52,190 bases of DNA from the NCBI GenBank assembly GCA_046732895.1, contig JBKPNZ010000062.1, positions 1-52,190 of the forward strand. The letters run 5' to 3'. This document shows positions 1 to 8,457 of this stretch, in pieces; the stretch's first letter is position 1; the number at the start of each line of letters is the position of its first letter. Position numbers and translations under genes: made by a program. Below the pieces are notes generated by a model. The model was given only the letters and a program-made list of their open reading frames with translations. It made no database searches and had not been told where the DNA came from. Origin of the DNA: JBKPNZ01 sp046732895. Lineage in GTDB: Bacteria > Actinomycetota > Thermoleophilia > Solirubrobacterales > 70-9.

Positions 1-1421
1 AGGCTGGAGAAGGGCAGCATCAGGATGATGAACATGAGACAGACGAACACGACCGCCACGCCGTTGATCCACTTGTAGCGGGCTCCCAGCGTCCAGGAGC
101 GGGGCTCGAACGAATCGCCCGCCCGCCAGCGCAGGTAGACCGGCGTCACGTAGGCGATGTAGAGCCCGATCGTGCCGATCGCAGTCACCGCGAAGAAGGC
201 GACCGGCGGCACATAGGTGTCGGACGCGAACAGCGCCGGCAGCACGATCAGGAAAGCCAGAGCGCAGCTGCCGAGCACTGCCATTACGGGCACCCCGCGC
301 ACGCCGCTGACCTGGCTCCACAGCCGGTGGCCCGGAACGGCACGGTCGCGGGAGAACGCGAAGAACGTCCGCGAGCAGCTCGTCACGCAGGCCATGCCGC
401 AGAAGAACTGGCCGACACAGGCAATCACGAGGATCGCCTCAGCCCAGTTCTGGTTCATTTCGGCAGAGGTGAACACCGCGATCGAGGTGCCGAACCCCTT
501 GTTGACGGCACCGACGTTGGTGGCGGCGAACAGGATCGCGAGCAACACGAACCACCCGATCACGGCTGAGAGCGCGACCGACTGCCAGATGCCCTTCGCC
601 GCTGCCTGCTCGGCGCCCACGGTCTCCTCGGCCACGTGTGCCGAGGCGTCGTAGCCGGTGATCGTGTACATCGTCAAGAGGAAGCCCACGGGCAGCACGA
701 GGAACCAGTACGTGCCGCCGCCGATGGCCCCGTCGGCGAACCCGGAGTTGTTGATCTTCTCGGTGAAGACGAAGTCGGCGCTCTGATGAGAGTCGGGAAC
801 GATGATCAGAATCCCGATGATGATCAGCACCCCAATCACGTGCCACCAGACCGAGATGCTGTTGAACAACGCGAGCAACCGGTGAGAGAAGATGTTGAGC
901 AAGGCGTGCAGGCCGAGGATTACCGCGTACAACCAGAAGATCTCCTGGATGACGTGCTGGTCGTCGGCGAAGTTGATGAAGCCGAGGTCCCAGCCCCAGA
1001 GGCCGAACAGCTGCGTGAGGAAGAACGAGAGGATGTAGTCAACCGAGGCGACGATCCCGATCAGCCCGAGGACGTTGAACCAGCCGGTGAACCAGGACCA
1101 CCCGGCACCTCCGAGATTGTGGGCCCACCAATAAGGCCCGCCCGCGGTCGGGAACGCCGAGGCGAGCTCGGACATGCTGACGGCGACCGCGAGGATGATC
1201 AGGGCGATCACCGGCCAGCCGATCGAGATCGCGATCGGCCCGCCGTTGTTCCACCCCACGTAGAAGACCGTGAAGCAGCCGGCCAGTACTGAGATGATCG
1301 AGAACGAGATAGCGAAGTTCGTGAACCTCGTCCAGCCGCGATCGAGCTCCTGCTTGTAGCCCAGCTCGGCCAGCCTCTGCTCGTCGCGATCACGATCAGC
1401 TTGCGATCTGGCAGCTTCCAT
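1..1421 (-). CDS. Amino acid/choline-type permease (APC superfamily), partial
   Basis: The minus strand is open from an ATG at 1421 to the window edge, giving about 473 residues without a stop. A GGAGGAGG ribosome site sits just upstream. The protein is strongly hydrophobic with about twelve membrane segments. Near residue 85 it has the motif SELASAFPTAGGPYWW, typical of the amino acid-choline transporter branch of APC permeases, and a later segment reads YTITGYDASAHVAEE, also characteristic of that branch. It should import an amino acid, polyamine or choline-like compound by secondary transport. It is divergent from a choline-kinase-like gene and a dimethylglycine dehydrogenase, so a quaternary amine or a derivative is a reasonable substrate guess, but substrate is not readable from sequence. 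The C-terminus is missing. Confidence 0.9.
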   Translation of the reverse strand, partial: MEAARSQADRDRDEQRLAELGYKQELDRGWTRFTNFAISFSIISVLAGCFTVFYVGWNNGGPIAISIGWPVIALIILAVAVSMSELASAFPTAGGPYWWAHNLGGAGWSWFTGWFNVLGLIGIVASVDYILSFFLTQLFGLWGWDLGFINFADDQHVIQEIFWLYAVILGLHALLNIFSHRLLALFNSISVWWHVIGVLIIIGILIIVPDSHQSADFVFTEKINNSGFADGAIGGGTYWFLVLPVGFLLTMYTITGYDASAHVAEETVGAEQAAAKGIWQSVALSAVIGWFVLLAILFAATNVGAVNKGFGTSIAVFTSAEMNQNWAEAILVIACVGQFFCGMACVTSCSRTFFAFSRDRAVPGHRLWSQVSGVRGVPVMAVLGSCALAFLIVLPALFASDTYVPPVAFFAVTAIGTIGLYIAYVTPVYLRWRAGDSFEPRSWTLGARYKWINGVAVVFVCLMFIILMLPFSS

Positions 1422-1481
1422 CCGTGCCTCCTCCTCTTGACCAGCGCGGTCTCAACCTGAAAAGGTACGACCGCCCGACCT

Positions 1482-2447
1482 ATGGACGAAGCGAGCCTAA
1501 ACCCAACCCCGGACGCTCGTCAAGCCCTGGATCCGGAGATTGTCCGGATCATCGAGCAGCTGGAGCCCATCTTGGGCGAAGCGGTGGGCGATATCGCGCC
1601 CCTCGAGGGCGGCATCACGAACCGCAACTACACCGCGCGGCTCGGCGGGCGCGACTACGTCGTCAGGGTGCCGGGCAAGGACACCTCACTGCTCGAGATC
1701 GACCGCGGCGTGGAGCGCCGCGCCAACGAGCTCGCCGCCGGGCTGGGTATCGCCCCGCAGGTGGCGGCCGCGCTCGACGACCCCGAGTGCATCGTCACCC
1801 TCTTCGTCGAGGGCGTCGGGATGAGCGCGCCGGGCCTTCGCGAGCCGGAGGTGATCGCGATGGTTGCCTCCGCCCTGCGCACATTTCACGATTCCGGGGA
1901 GGATCTCGGCGCCGCGTTCGATTCGTTTCGGATCGTCGAGACCTACGCCGAGACGGCGCGGAGCCGGGAAACGCCCATCCCAGACGCCTTTGACGGCGCG
2001 CTCAGGCGGGCCGCCGAGATCGAGGCGGCGCTGACCGGCAGGGAGCATGCGCCGGTTCCGTGCCACAACGACCTGCTTGCCGCGAACTTCATCAATACGC
2101 CGGAGGGCATTCGGATCGTGGACTGGGAGTACGCGGGCATGGGCAACCGGTTCTTCGATCTCGCGAACTTCGCGATCAACAACGAGCTCGACGAGGCTCA
2201 GCAGCACGAGCTCCTGGGCGCCTACTTCAGCGAGCCGCCGACGCCTGCCCGGATTGCCGCGCTCGGGCTGATGCGGTTCATGTCCGACTTCCGCGAAGCC
2301 ATGTGGGGCGTGGTCCAGTCCGGCGTCTCCGAGCTCGACTTCGACTTCAGGGACTACGCGAGGACGCACTTCGAGCGGATGCAGAAGACCGCCGCCGACT
2401 CGAGCTTCGATCGGTCGCTGGCGGAGGCCCGTGCCGCCGAGGGCTGA
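1482..2447 (+). CDS. Choline/ethanolamine kinase-like phosphotransferase
   Basis: The 321-residue protein has the aminoglycoside phosphotransferase/choline kinase fold. The catalytic loop CHNDLLAANF lies at about residues 193-202, and the metal-binding segment DWEYAGMGNRFFDLANF at about 213-229. The DWEYA version is typical of choline/ethanolamine kinases rather than antibiotic kinases. An N-terminal segment around residue 43 (GGITNRNY) matches the nucleotide-binding start of this family. It should transfer phosphate from ATP to an amino alcohol hydroxyl in the cytoplasm. The stop overlaps the GTG start of the next gene by 17 bases, so the two are probably co-translated. The ATG at 1482 was chosen because the fold begins about 20 residues later; its ribosome site is weak. 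Exact substrate is inferred from context only. Confidence 0.85.
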   Translation: MDEASLNPTPDARQALDPEIVRIIEQLEPILGEAVGDIAPLEGGITNRNYTARLGGRDYVVRVPGKDTSLLEIDRGVERRANELAAGLGIAPQVAAALDDPECIVTLFVEGVGMSAPGLREPEVIAMVASALRTFHDSGEDLGAAFDSFRIVETYAETARSRETPIPDAFDGALRRAAEIEAALTGREHAPVPCHNDLLAANFINTPEGIRIVDWEYAGMGNRFFDLANFAINNELDEAQQHELLGAYFSEPPTPARIAALGLMRFMSDFREAMWGVVQSGVSELDFDFRDYARTHFERMQKTAADSSFDRSLAEARAAEG

Positions 2448-4899
2448 GCTTCCGGGCTCAGCCCGCTGCGTGATCGTCGGCGGCGGCGTCGGCGGCACCT
2501 CGATCGCCTACCACCTCGCCGGGCTGGGCTGGGAGGACGTCGTTCTGCTTGAACGGGCGCAGCTGACGGCCGGCTCGACCTTCCACTCGGCGGGCCTCGT
2601 CGGCCAGCTGCGCGGATCCGTCTCCCTGACCAAGATGATGATGCACTCGGTCGATCTCTACCGGCGGATCGGCGCCGAGTCCGACTTCGATCCCGGATGG
2701 GTCGAGTGTGGCGGAATCAGGCTCGCCTCGAGCGAGGATCGCCTCGAGGAGCTTCGACGCCAATCCGGGTGGGCCAAGACCTTCGGCCTGCCGCTCGAGC
2801 TGATCTCCGCCGATGAGGCGAAGGCGATGTTCCCGCTCATGTCCACCGAGGGCGTCCTCGGCGCCGCGTGGCTGCCCACCGACGGGTACATCGACCCTTC
2901 GCAGCTGACGTTCGCGCTCGCCGAGGGCGCTCGGCAGGGAGGGTGCAGGGTGTTCACGAACACCCGGGTGACGGGGATCGACGTCCGCGACGGGCGGGTC
3001 CACGGCGTCCAGACCGACCGGGGCAGGATCGAGGCCGAGGTCGTCGTGAATGCCGCCGGCATGTACGCGGCAGAGGTGGGCCGGCTCGCAGGAGTTCGGG
3101 TGCCGCTGATCCCGATGTCGCATCAGTACGTGGTGACGCAGCCGTTCCGCGAGCGGAACGGCGAGCACCTTCCGACGCTTCGAGATCCGGATCTACTCGT
3201 TTACTACCGGGAGGACGGCGGCGGACTGGTCATGGGCGGCTACGAGCGCGACTCGGCGCCGGCATTCGTTCCCGACGGCCCGGACCGGCTCGATCGCATC
3301 CCGGCCGACTTCAATGCCCGGCTCCTCGAGGACGACCCCGACCGGTTCGAGGAGATCGCCGAGAACTCGAAGCGGCGCGTGCCGGTCATGGAGGAGGTCA
3401 CCGTGACCCGCCTGATCAACGGGCCCGAGGCCTTCACGCCCGACAACGAGTTCTGCCTTGGCGAGAGCGAGGTGCGGGGATTCTTCGTCGCGGCCGGCTT
3501 CTGCGCCCATGGACTGGCGGGCGCGGGCGGCATCGGCAAGGTCGTCGCGGAGTGGATAGCGGACGGGGAGCCGAGCCTCGACCTCTGGCAGATGGACATC
3601 CGGCGGTTCGGCAGTCAGTACCGCTCGCCGTCATACACCCACGCCAGGATCAAGGAGACCTACGAGACCTACTACGACATCCGCTATCCCAACCACGAGC
3701 GAACGGCTGGGCGGCCACTTCGGATCTCGCCCGCGACCGCCTGGCACGGCGAGCACGGCGCCGCGTTCGGGGAGAAGTCGGGATGGGAGCGGGTCAACTG
3801 GTACGACTCGAACGCGGATGCCGGAGACGAATCGCTGCGCCCACGCGGCTGGGCCGGCCACCACTGGTCTCCGGCGATCGGCGCGGAGCACCTGGCATGC
3901 CGCGAGGGAGTCGCCCTCTTCGACGAGACCTCCTTCGCGAAGATGGACATCGTCGGCCCCGGGGCCGCGGAGCTGCTCGAACATCTCTGCGACAACGCCG
4001 TCGCACGCGGGATCGGGCAGATCACCTACACGCAGATGGTCAACCGCCGTGGCGGTATCGAATGCGATTTCACCGTCGCCCGGCTCGGCCAGGATCGCTT
4101 CTCGATCGTCACGGGCACAGCATTCGGCAACCATGACCGCGAGTGGATCCGCAAGCACCTCCCGGCCGACGGCAGCGTGCAGGTGAACGACGTCACCTCG
4201 CAGTGGGCCTGCTTCGGGATCTGGGGGCCGCGGGCGCGGGACGTCTTGGGTCCCCTGACCCCACAGGACCTCTCGAACGATGGGTTCCCGTACATGTCGG
4301 TGCGGGAGATCACGGTGGGACACGTCCCCGTCCGGGCGCTCCGGGTCACGTACGTCGGCGAGCTCGGCTGGGAGCTCTACTGCCCGACCGAATATGGGCT
4401 CGGCCTATGGCGGGCCCTCTGGGAGTCGGGCGAGCCTCATGGGATCGTTGCCGGCGGCTATCGCGCGATCGACTCCCTGCGGCTCGAGAAGGGTTACCGC
4501 GTCTGGGGGGCCGACATCACGCCCGATGAGACCCCGTACGAGGGCGGCGTGGGATTCTGCGTGAAGCTCGATAAGGACGGCGGCTTCCTCGGACGGGACG
4601 CGCTCGCAGAGGCACGGGAGCAGGGTCCACGGACGCGCCTCTGCTGCCTCCTGCTTGGCGACCCCCGGTCGGTCGCACTCGGCAACGAGCCCGTCCGAAT
4701 CGGCGATGAGATCAAAGGGCGGGTGACGACCGGCGGCTATGGCTATACCGTCGAGCGGTCGATCGCCTATGCGTACCTTCCACCCGAGCACTCGGAACCC
4801 GACACCGCCATTGCGGTGGAGATCTTTGGACGCTGGGTGGAGGGCACGGTCGCCAAGGAGCCGCTCTTTGACCCCAAGGGCGAGCGCATTCGCGCCTGA
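2431..4899 (+). CDS. FAD-dependent dimethylglycine/sarcosine dehydrogenase-like enzyme with GcvT domain
   Basis: This 822-residue protein combines an N-terminal D-amino-acid-oxidase-type FAD domain and a C-terminal aminomethyltransferase (GcvT) domain from about residue 430 on. Its length and domain order match dimethylglycine and sarcosine dehydrogenases. The Rossmann loop VGGGVGG is at residues 16-22. His52 in the segment STFHSAGL lines up with the histidine that carries covalent FAD in this family. Such enzymes oxidise an N-methyl group and pass the one-carbon unit to tetrahydrofolate. The GTG start at 2431 has GGAGG just upstream and overlaps the kinase gene, suggesting translational coupling. 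With the permease and kinase it suggests catabolism of a choline- or betaine-derived compound. Dimethylglycine versus sarcosine cannot be decided here. Confidence 0.9.
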   Translation: MPPRAELPGSARCVIVGGGVGGTSIAYHLAGLGWEDVVLLERAQLTAGSTFHSAGLVGQLRGSVSLTKMMMHSVDLYRRIGAESDFDPGWVECGGIRLASSEDRLEELRRQSGWAKTFGLPLELISADEAKAMFPLMSTEGVLGAAWLPTDGYIDPSQLTFALAEGARQGGCRVFTNTRVTGIDVRDGRVHGVQTDRGRIEAEVVVNAAGMYAAEVGRLAGVRVPLIPMSHQYVVTQPFRERNGEHLPTLRDPDLLVYYREDGGGLVMGGYERDSAPAFVPDGPDRLDRIPADFNARLLEDDPDRFEEIAENSKRRVPVMEEVTVTRLINGPEAFTPDNEFCLGESEVRGFFVAAGFCAHGLAGAGGIGKVVAEWIADGEPSLDLWQMDIRRFGSQYRSPSYTHARIKETYETYYDIRYPNHERTAGRPLRISPATAWHGEHGAAFGEKSGWERVNWYDSNADAGDESLRPRGWAGHHWSPAIGAEHLACREGVALFDETSFAKMDIVGPGAAELLEHLCDNAVARGIGQITYTQMVNRRGGIECDFTVARLGQDRFSIVTGTAFGNHDREWIRKHLPADGSVQVNDVTSQWACFGIWGPRARDVLGPLTPQDLSNDGFPYMSVREITVGHVPVRALRVTYVGELGWELYCPTEYGLGLWRALWESGEPHGIVAGGYRAIDSLRLEKGYRVWGADITPDETPYEGGVGFCVKLDKDGGFLGRDALAEAREQGPRTRLCCLLLGDPRSVALGNEPVRIGDEIKGRVTTGGYGYTVERSIAYAYLPPEHSEPDTAIAVEIFGRWVEGTVAKEPLFDPKGERIRA

Positions 4900-5341
4900 G
4901 CGCCGGCGAGCGATCGGGATCGCCGCCGCGGCCATGGTGGTCGCCGCGATCACGCTCAGCGCATGCGGGAGCGACGAGAGCAGGGATTCGCCGGCGACGA
5001 CGCGGTCCGCTGGCAATGCGCAGACTTCGCTTCCCCCGGCGCCGCCCGTCGAGCGCGCGCACTGCCCGCCCGACGCGAACAACTGCAGCGTGGCCTCGGG
5101 CCGCGTTCTCTACGTCGAGGCCCACGATCCCGACGGCGACGGGGATGCCCATTTCGTCCTGGCGAGCGCCGACAGCATCACCGGTCCCGGGATCTCGGTG
5201 ATCGACGTGGAGCGCGCCATGCGGCCGCACCCGCTGCCCGTTCGTGGCACGGAGGTGAGCGCGGCGGGTCCGGTCTACCCCGGCTCATACGGGCAGCGCC
5301 AGATCCAGGCGACCGAGCTCCACGTGGCCGGGGGCAGATGA
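4868..5341 (+). CDS. Small secreted lipoprotein, unknown function
   Basis: I place the start at a TTG (4868) inside the 3' end of the dehydrogenase gene, because AAGGAG lies seven bases upstream and the resulting 157-residue protein opens with a good lipoprotein signal: arginines, a hydrophobic stretch, then the lipobox LSAC at about residues 31-34. After the cysteine comes a Ser/Thr/Pro-rich linker and a compact domain of about 100 residues containing CPPDANNCS. No family was recognised. It overlaps the dehydrogenase by 32 bases and may be co-transcribed with it. The reading frame can be opened further upstream, but that would read far into the dehydrogenase with poor composition. Confidence 0.7.
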   Translation: MTPRASAFAPERRRAIGIAAAAMVVAAITLSACGSDESRDSPATTRSAGNAQTSLPPAPPVERAHCPPDANNCSVASGRVLYVEAHDPDGDGDAHFVLASADSITGPGISVIDVERAMRPHPLPVRGTEVSAAGPVYPGSYGQRQIQATELHVAGGR

Positions 5342-5398
5342 GTGATGCCACGGTATCCGGCGTCATCCGCGTGCGTGAAGTCGTGGGATCACTCATCT
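5336..5398. terminator. Long inverted repeat between convergent genes, likely bidirectional terminator
   Basis: Bases 5336-5352 and 5382-5398 are inverted copies of each other at 16 of 17 positions, separated by 29 bases. The repeat overlaps the stop codon of the lipoprotein on the plus strand and the stop of the FadR-like regulator on the minus strand. A stem of this length between converging genes is best read as a shared terminator. There is no T-run. Confidence 0.6.
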
Positions 5399-6122
5399 AA
5401 TGCGCGTTCGCCCTGCGGGGAAGGAGTCCGGCGAGGATGTGCTCGGTCCCTTCGATGTGCTCGCGCATCAGGGCGACGGCCTTCGAGGCGGCCTGCTTGC
5501 GGAGCAGAGCGACGAGCCGGCGGTGCTGCTCATTGGAGTGAGTGAGCACCTGGTCGGGATGGGCGATGAGTGCGATCAGATCGCTCATCTGCCCCTGGAC
5601 CTCGGTCATCTCCGCCACCAGCCGCGGCGAGGCCGCCGCCTCGGCCAGTCCGATGTGGAAGCGCATGTCGGCGCGGCGGTAGTCCTCGAAGTCGCTCGCC
5701 GCGGCCATCTTCTCGACGAGATCGTCGAGCCGCTGGAGGTCGGGAGCGCCGGCGCGTTCGGCCGCCAGGATCACGGCTCCCGTCTCGATCGCGACGCGGT
5801 GGTCCAGAACGGCCCAGCCATGCTCGTCGAGCGGCTCGTCGTCGAGCTCAGCGAGGGGCGGCTGTTCCGTCACGAAGGTTCCGCCCGATCGCCCGCGGCG
5901 CGCGACCAGGTGTCCGCTCTGCTCGAGCGTCGTGAGGGCCTGTCGCAGGGTCGAGCGCGAGATGTGGAGCTCGGTCGCGAGATCGCGTTCGGGCGGCAGC
6001 TTGGTGCCCGGTGCCAGCAGGCCGAGCCTGATCGCGGTGCCAAGGCGCTCCACGGTCTCCTCGAACGTCGTGGGCGGCCGCACCGGCTTGAAGATGGCCT
6101 CGACGGCCGCATCTCGCGCCAT
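5397..6122 (-). CDS. GntR-family transcriptional regulator, FadR subfamily (FCD domain)
   Basis: From ATG 6122 the protein is 241 residues. A winged helix-turn-helix lies at about residues 15-75 (PPERDLATELHISRSTLRQAL, shortened here to its core LHISRSTLRQAL), followed by an all-helical FCD ligand-binding domain to the end, with conserved histidines such as MRFHIGLAEAA. Such regulators usually repress catabolic operons and release DNA on binding a carboxylic acid. A longer reading frame exists upstream to 6488 but it is arginine/alanine-rich nonsense typical of antisense translation, so I use the start that begins directly before the HTH. It converges on the lipoprotein and dehydrogenase genes, so control of that methylated-amine block is plausible but unproven. 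Confidence 0.88.
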   Translation of the reverse strand: MARDAAVEAIFKPVRPPTTFEETVERLGTAIRLGLLAPGTKLPPERDLATELHISRSTLRQALTTLEQSGHLVARRGRSGGTFVTEQPPLAELDDEPLDEHGWAVLDHRVAIETGAVILAAERAGAPDLQRLDDLVEKMAAASDFEDYRRADMRFHIGLAEAAASPRLVAEMTEVQGQMSDLIALIAHPDQVLTHSNEQHRRLVALLRKQAASKAVALMREHIEGTEHILAGLLPRRANAH

Positions 6123-6221
6123 GCGCCTACCGTACCGCGGCCTCCACGGTGAACGCGTCAGGCGCCCGCGCCGTATACCGGCTGCGGCCGCAGTGGCCGA
6201 GCGACGACGATAGGAGCCGGA

Positions 6222-6455
6222 ATGAGAGACCGATCGAAGACGAGGTTCGCGGCCGTGGCTGCGGCGGTGATCGCGCTGGCGCTCGCAGGCGCCGGCTGCG
6301 GCAGCTCGGACGATTCGAGCAGCTCGAGCGGGGCGGCCGCCCCCTCCACTTCCTCGAGCACAGGGAGCACCAGCACCGGCTCGTCCACCACGAGCTCGGG
6401 GAGCACGACGACGGACTCGGGCGGCGGTGGCGGCGGCGGCGGGTACGGCTATTGA
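6222..6455 (+). CDS. Very small Ser/Thr/Gly-rich lipoprotein
   Basis: The 77-residue product starts with MRDRSKTR, a hydrophobic stretch and a cysteine in AGAGC (about residues 22-26), so it is a probable lipoprotein. The mature part is only about 50 residues, nearly all Ser, Thr and Gly, ending in a run of nine glycines and GYGY. AGGAG precedes the ATG closely. It may be a low-complexity cell-envelope spacer; no domain is visible. Its TGA stop overlaps the TTG start of the next lipoprotein, so the two are probably translationally coupled. It is divergent from the FadR-like gene. Confidence 0.7.
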   Translation: MRDRSKTRFAAVAAAVIALALAGAGCGSSDDSSSSSGAAAPSTSSSTGSTSTGSSTTSSGSTTTDSGGGGGGGGYGY

Positions 6456-6997
6456 GAAGAGGGCTCGCGGGAGGCCTCGTCGCCGCACTCGCCCTCACCG
6501 GCTGCGGCGGTGGTGACTCGCAGCCGGCGGCGAGTTCGGACAAGGCGGCGTTTGAGGCATACATCCGGAAGGTCGAGCCGATCAGGCTCGGCACGAACCG
6601 CCTGCTCGACCGCGCGGATCCGATCCTCTCGGCGTATGCGGAGCATCGGATCGGTCCCGCCGAGGCACAGCGACGCGTCGATGCGCTGGAGCGGCGCTTT
6701 GCCGACTTCGCCGTGCAGATCGCCGCGCTGCGCCCGGTCCCGCCGGCCATCCGCCCGGAGCACGAGGCCTACGCGCACACCTACATCTTCGAGGACTCCT
6801 ACCTGAGCGCGCTTGCCGAAGCCGTCCCCGACCGGGAGTTCGACGACCTGCCCGACACACAGGATCGCCAGCGGGCGGCGATCATCGCGTGGCGAACGCG
6901 GCTCGAGGTCGTCGCCGAGCGCCTCGGGGTGACCCTCCCGGAGGACCTCCAGGTCGCCGGTCGCGGGGAGATCGCGCCATCCCCGGTGGGCGACTAG
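6452..6997 (+). CDS. Secreted helical lipoprotein, unknown function
   Basis: A TTG at 6452, sharing bases with the previous gene's TGA, gives a 181-residue protein that begins with two arginines, a short hydrophobic stretch and a lipobox LTGC at about residues 15-18. The rest is charged and predicted mainly helical (repeated Glu/Arg/Ala heptad-like stretches around residues 60-110). It contains no motif I can assign. The TTGA overlap with the upstream lipoprotein, and the lipobox so close to it, support this start over the much longer upstream extension of the same frame. Likely anchored to the outer face of the membrane as a pair with its neighbour. Confidence 0.7.
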   Translation: MRRGLAGGLVAALALTGCGGGDSQPAASSDKAAFEAYIRKVEPIRLGTNRLLDRADPILSAYAEHRIGPAEAQRRVDALERRFADFAVQIAALRPVPPAIRPEHEAYAHTYIFEDSYLSALAEAVPDREFDDLPDTQDRQRAAIIAWRTRLEVVAERLGVTLPEDLQVAGRGEIAPSPVGD

Positions 6998-7028
6998 AAA
7001 CCCGATCCGAGCGACGGTTCTGTCAGAG

Positions 7029-7925
7029 TTGTGCCCGGGACAGATGGGCACGCTCGACGACGGCTACTTCCCGCGTGGCAGGTCGGTGCTCCGCCACGTT
7101 CACGAGCAGCGCGCGGTCGGCCTCTTCTACGGCCAGCGCGCGCTCATGATCGGGGCGCTCAACCCGCGCGCATTCGTCGGGACGATTCAGCACACGCGCG
7201 GGCGGGTGCGGCCGTTCCGCCGCCTCGCCCACACGGCAAGCGCCTTCGAGACGATCTTCTTCGGAACCCGGGCTGAAGCCGACGAGGTTCTCGCCACGGT
7301 CGCCAGGATGCACGAACACGTTCGCGGGACCTTGCCCGAGGACGCAGGGGCAACGCCCGCGGGCTCGACTTACTCCGCCTACGACCCGGACCTGATGCTC
7401 TGGACGATGGCGGTGATCGCCGACTCGGGGCCGGCCTACTACGAGGTTCTGGTCGGCCGCCTCGACGACGACGAGCGCGAGCGCCTGTGGCAGGACTACG
7501 TGCGCTTCGGCGAGCTGTTCGGAATGCCTCGCAAGGCGGCTCCATCCACCTGGCGGGAGTTCAGGGCGTGGTTCGAGGCCGAGTTGGTCAGCGAACGCAT
7601 GCATCTCACCCCGGCCGCTCGGTACCTGGGGCATGCAACGGCCCTGGAGATCCCCCTCCCCACGCTGCTCCAGCCTGCGAAGCGGGTCCACGACCTGATC
7701 ACGCTCGGCGCGCTGCCGACCGCCGTCCGCGACCACTACGACCTGAGCTGGACGCGGGCGCACGCCGCGGCATTTCGAGCCGTGGCCGCCGCGATCCGCG
7801 CTGGACGGATCGCCCTCCCGGGCTCGATCCGCGAGGGCCGGAACACGGATTCGTTCAAGCTCGTCGCACGCACGGAGCGCGAGCGCATCGCCGACGGCCG
7901 CGAGACCCCGCAGCTCGCGGGCTGA
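7029..7925 (+). CDS. Oxygenase MpaB/rubber oxygenase family protein (DUF2236)
   Basis: The 298-residue protein resembles the DUF2236 family, which includes fungal MpaB and latex-clearing protein. The features I used are the opening GYFPRGRSVLRHV, the segment RRLAHTASAFETIFFG near residues 70-85, and HEHVRG near 95-100, where the family has heme-ligating histidines. The segment YDPDLMLWTMAVIADS (about 118-133) is also typical. Members are b-type heme proteins that cleave or oxidise double bonds in isoprenoid-like substrates. No signal peptide is visible, so it is probably cytoplasmic. The start could be TTG 7029 or ATG 7044; neither has a strong ribosome site. It stands alone with no obvious partner. 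Confidence 0.82.
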   Translation: MCPGQMGTLDDGYFPRGRSVLRHVHEQRAVGLFYGQRALMIGALNPRAFVGTIQHTRGRVRPFRRLAHTASAFETIFFGTRAEADEVLATVARMHEHVRGTLPEDAGATPAGSTYSAYDPDLMLWTMAVIADSGPAYYEVLVGRLDDDERERLWQDYVRFGELFGMPRKAAPSTWREFRAWFEAELVSERMHLTPAARYLGHATALEIPLPTLLQPAKRVHDLITLGALPTAVRDHYDLSWTRAHAAAFRAVAAAIRAGRIALPGSIREGRNTDSFKLVARTERERIADGRETPQLAG

Positions 7926-8007
7926 ACGAGCCGCCGAGGCCGACCACGCGGATCGGGTCGCCGCGTCAAGAGGTCAGACCCCTTAACAATTGTCGTAGGT
8001 TGTCGGC

Positions 8008-8457
8008 GTGGGCACGCTGGAGGCCAGCTGGGAAGTCGTAATTGACGCGCCGCGCGAGCGCTGCTTCGAGATCGCTGCGGATGTCGCGAACGCCCCGAAG
8101 TGGCAGGGGACGCTCGAGGAGGTCGAGATACTCGAAAGCGACGCCGAGGGGCGACCGGAGGTGGTCGAAACCGTCTCGGACGCCGCGGTGAAGAAGGTGA
8201 AGGCCCGCCTTCGCTTCACCTACGACCGACCGGCGAGCATCACCTGGGTGCAGGAGAAGGGCGAGCTCAAGTGGCTCAGGGGCTCGTGGGAGTTCACCGA
8301 GCTCGGCCGGGACCGCACGGGTGCCGTGTACGCCCTGCATGCGGACCCGGGCCGAATTCTCGGCCTTCTGCTGCGCGGGCCGGTCGAGGGCAAGGTGAAG
8401 GAACTGCTCACCAAAGGCGCGGCCGAGGGCCTCAAGGAGTACGCGGAGCGGGAGTGA
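8008..8457 (+). CDS. SRPBCC/START-like lipid-binding family protein
   Basis: This 149-residue protein starts with ASWEVVIDAPRERCFEIAADVANAPKW (first part of the family pattern seen here as VVIDAPRERCFEIAADV), the hallmark of polyketide cyclase/dehydrase-like SRPBCC proteins: a beta strand, an alpha helix and an aspartate before a proline/lysine/tryptophan. The rest alternates strands and ends in the long C-terminal helix usual for the fold. These proteins bind small hydrophobic ligands; a specific ligand cannot be inferred. Translation starts at a GTG. The last 26 bases overlap the end of the convergent winged-helix regulator gene. Confidence 0.8.
   Translation: MGTLEASWEVVIDAPRERCFEIAADVANAPKWQGTLEEVEILESDAEGRPEVVETVSDAAVKKVKARLRFTYDRPASITWVQEKGELKWLRGSWEFTELGRDRTGAVYALHADPGRILGLLLRGPVEGKVKELLTKGAAEGLKEYAERE

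Noticed and set aside
217..654. Plus-strand open frame in the permease region
   Set aside because: Antisense shadow; the minus strand encodes a continuous hydrophobic permease.
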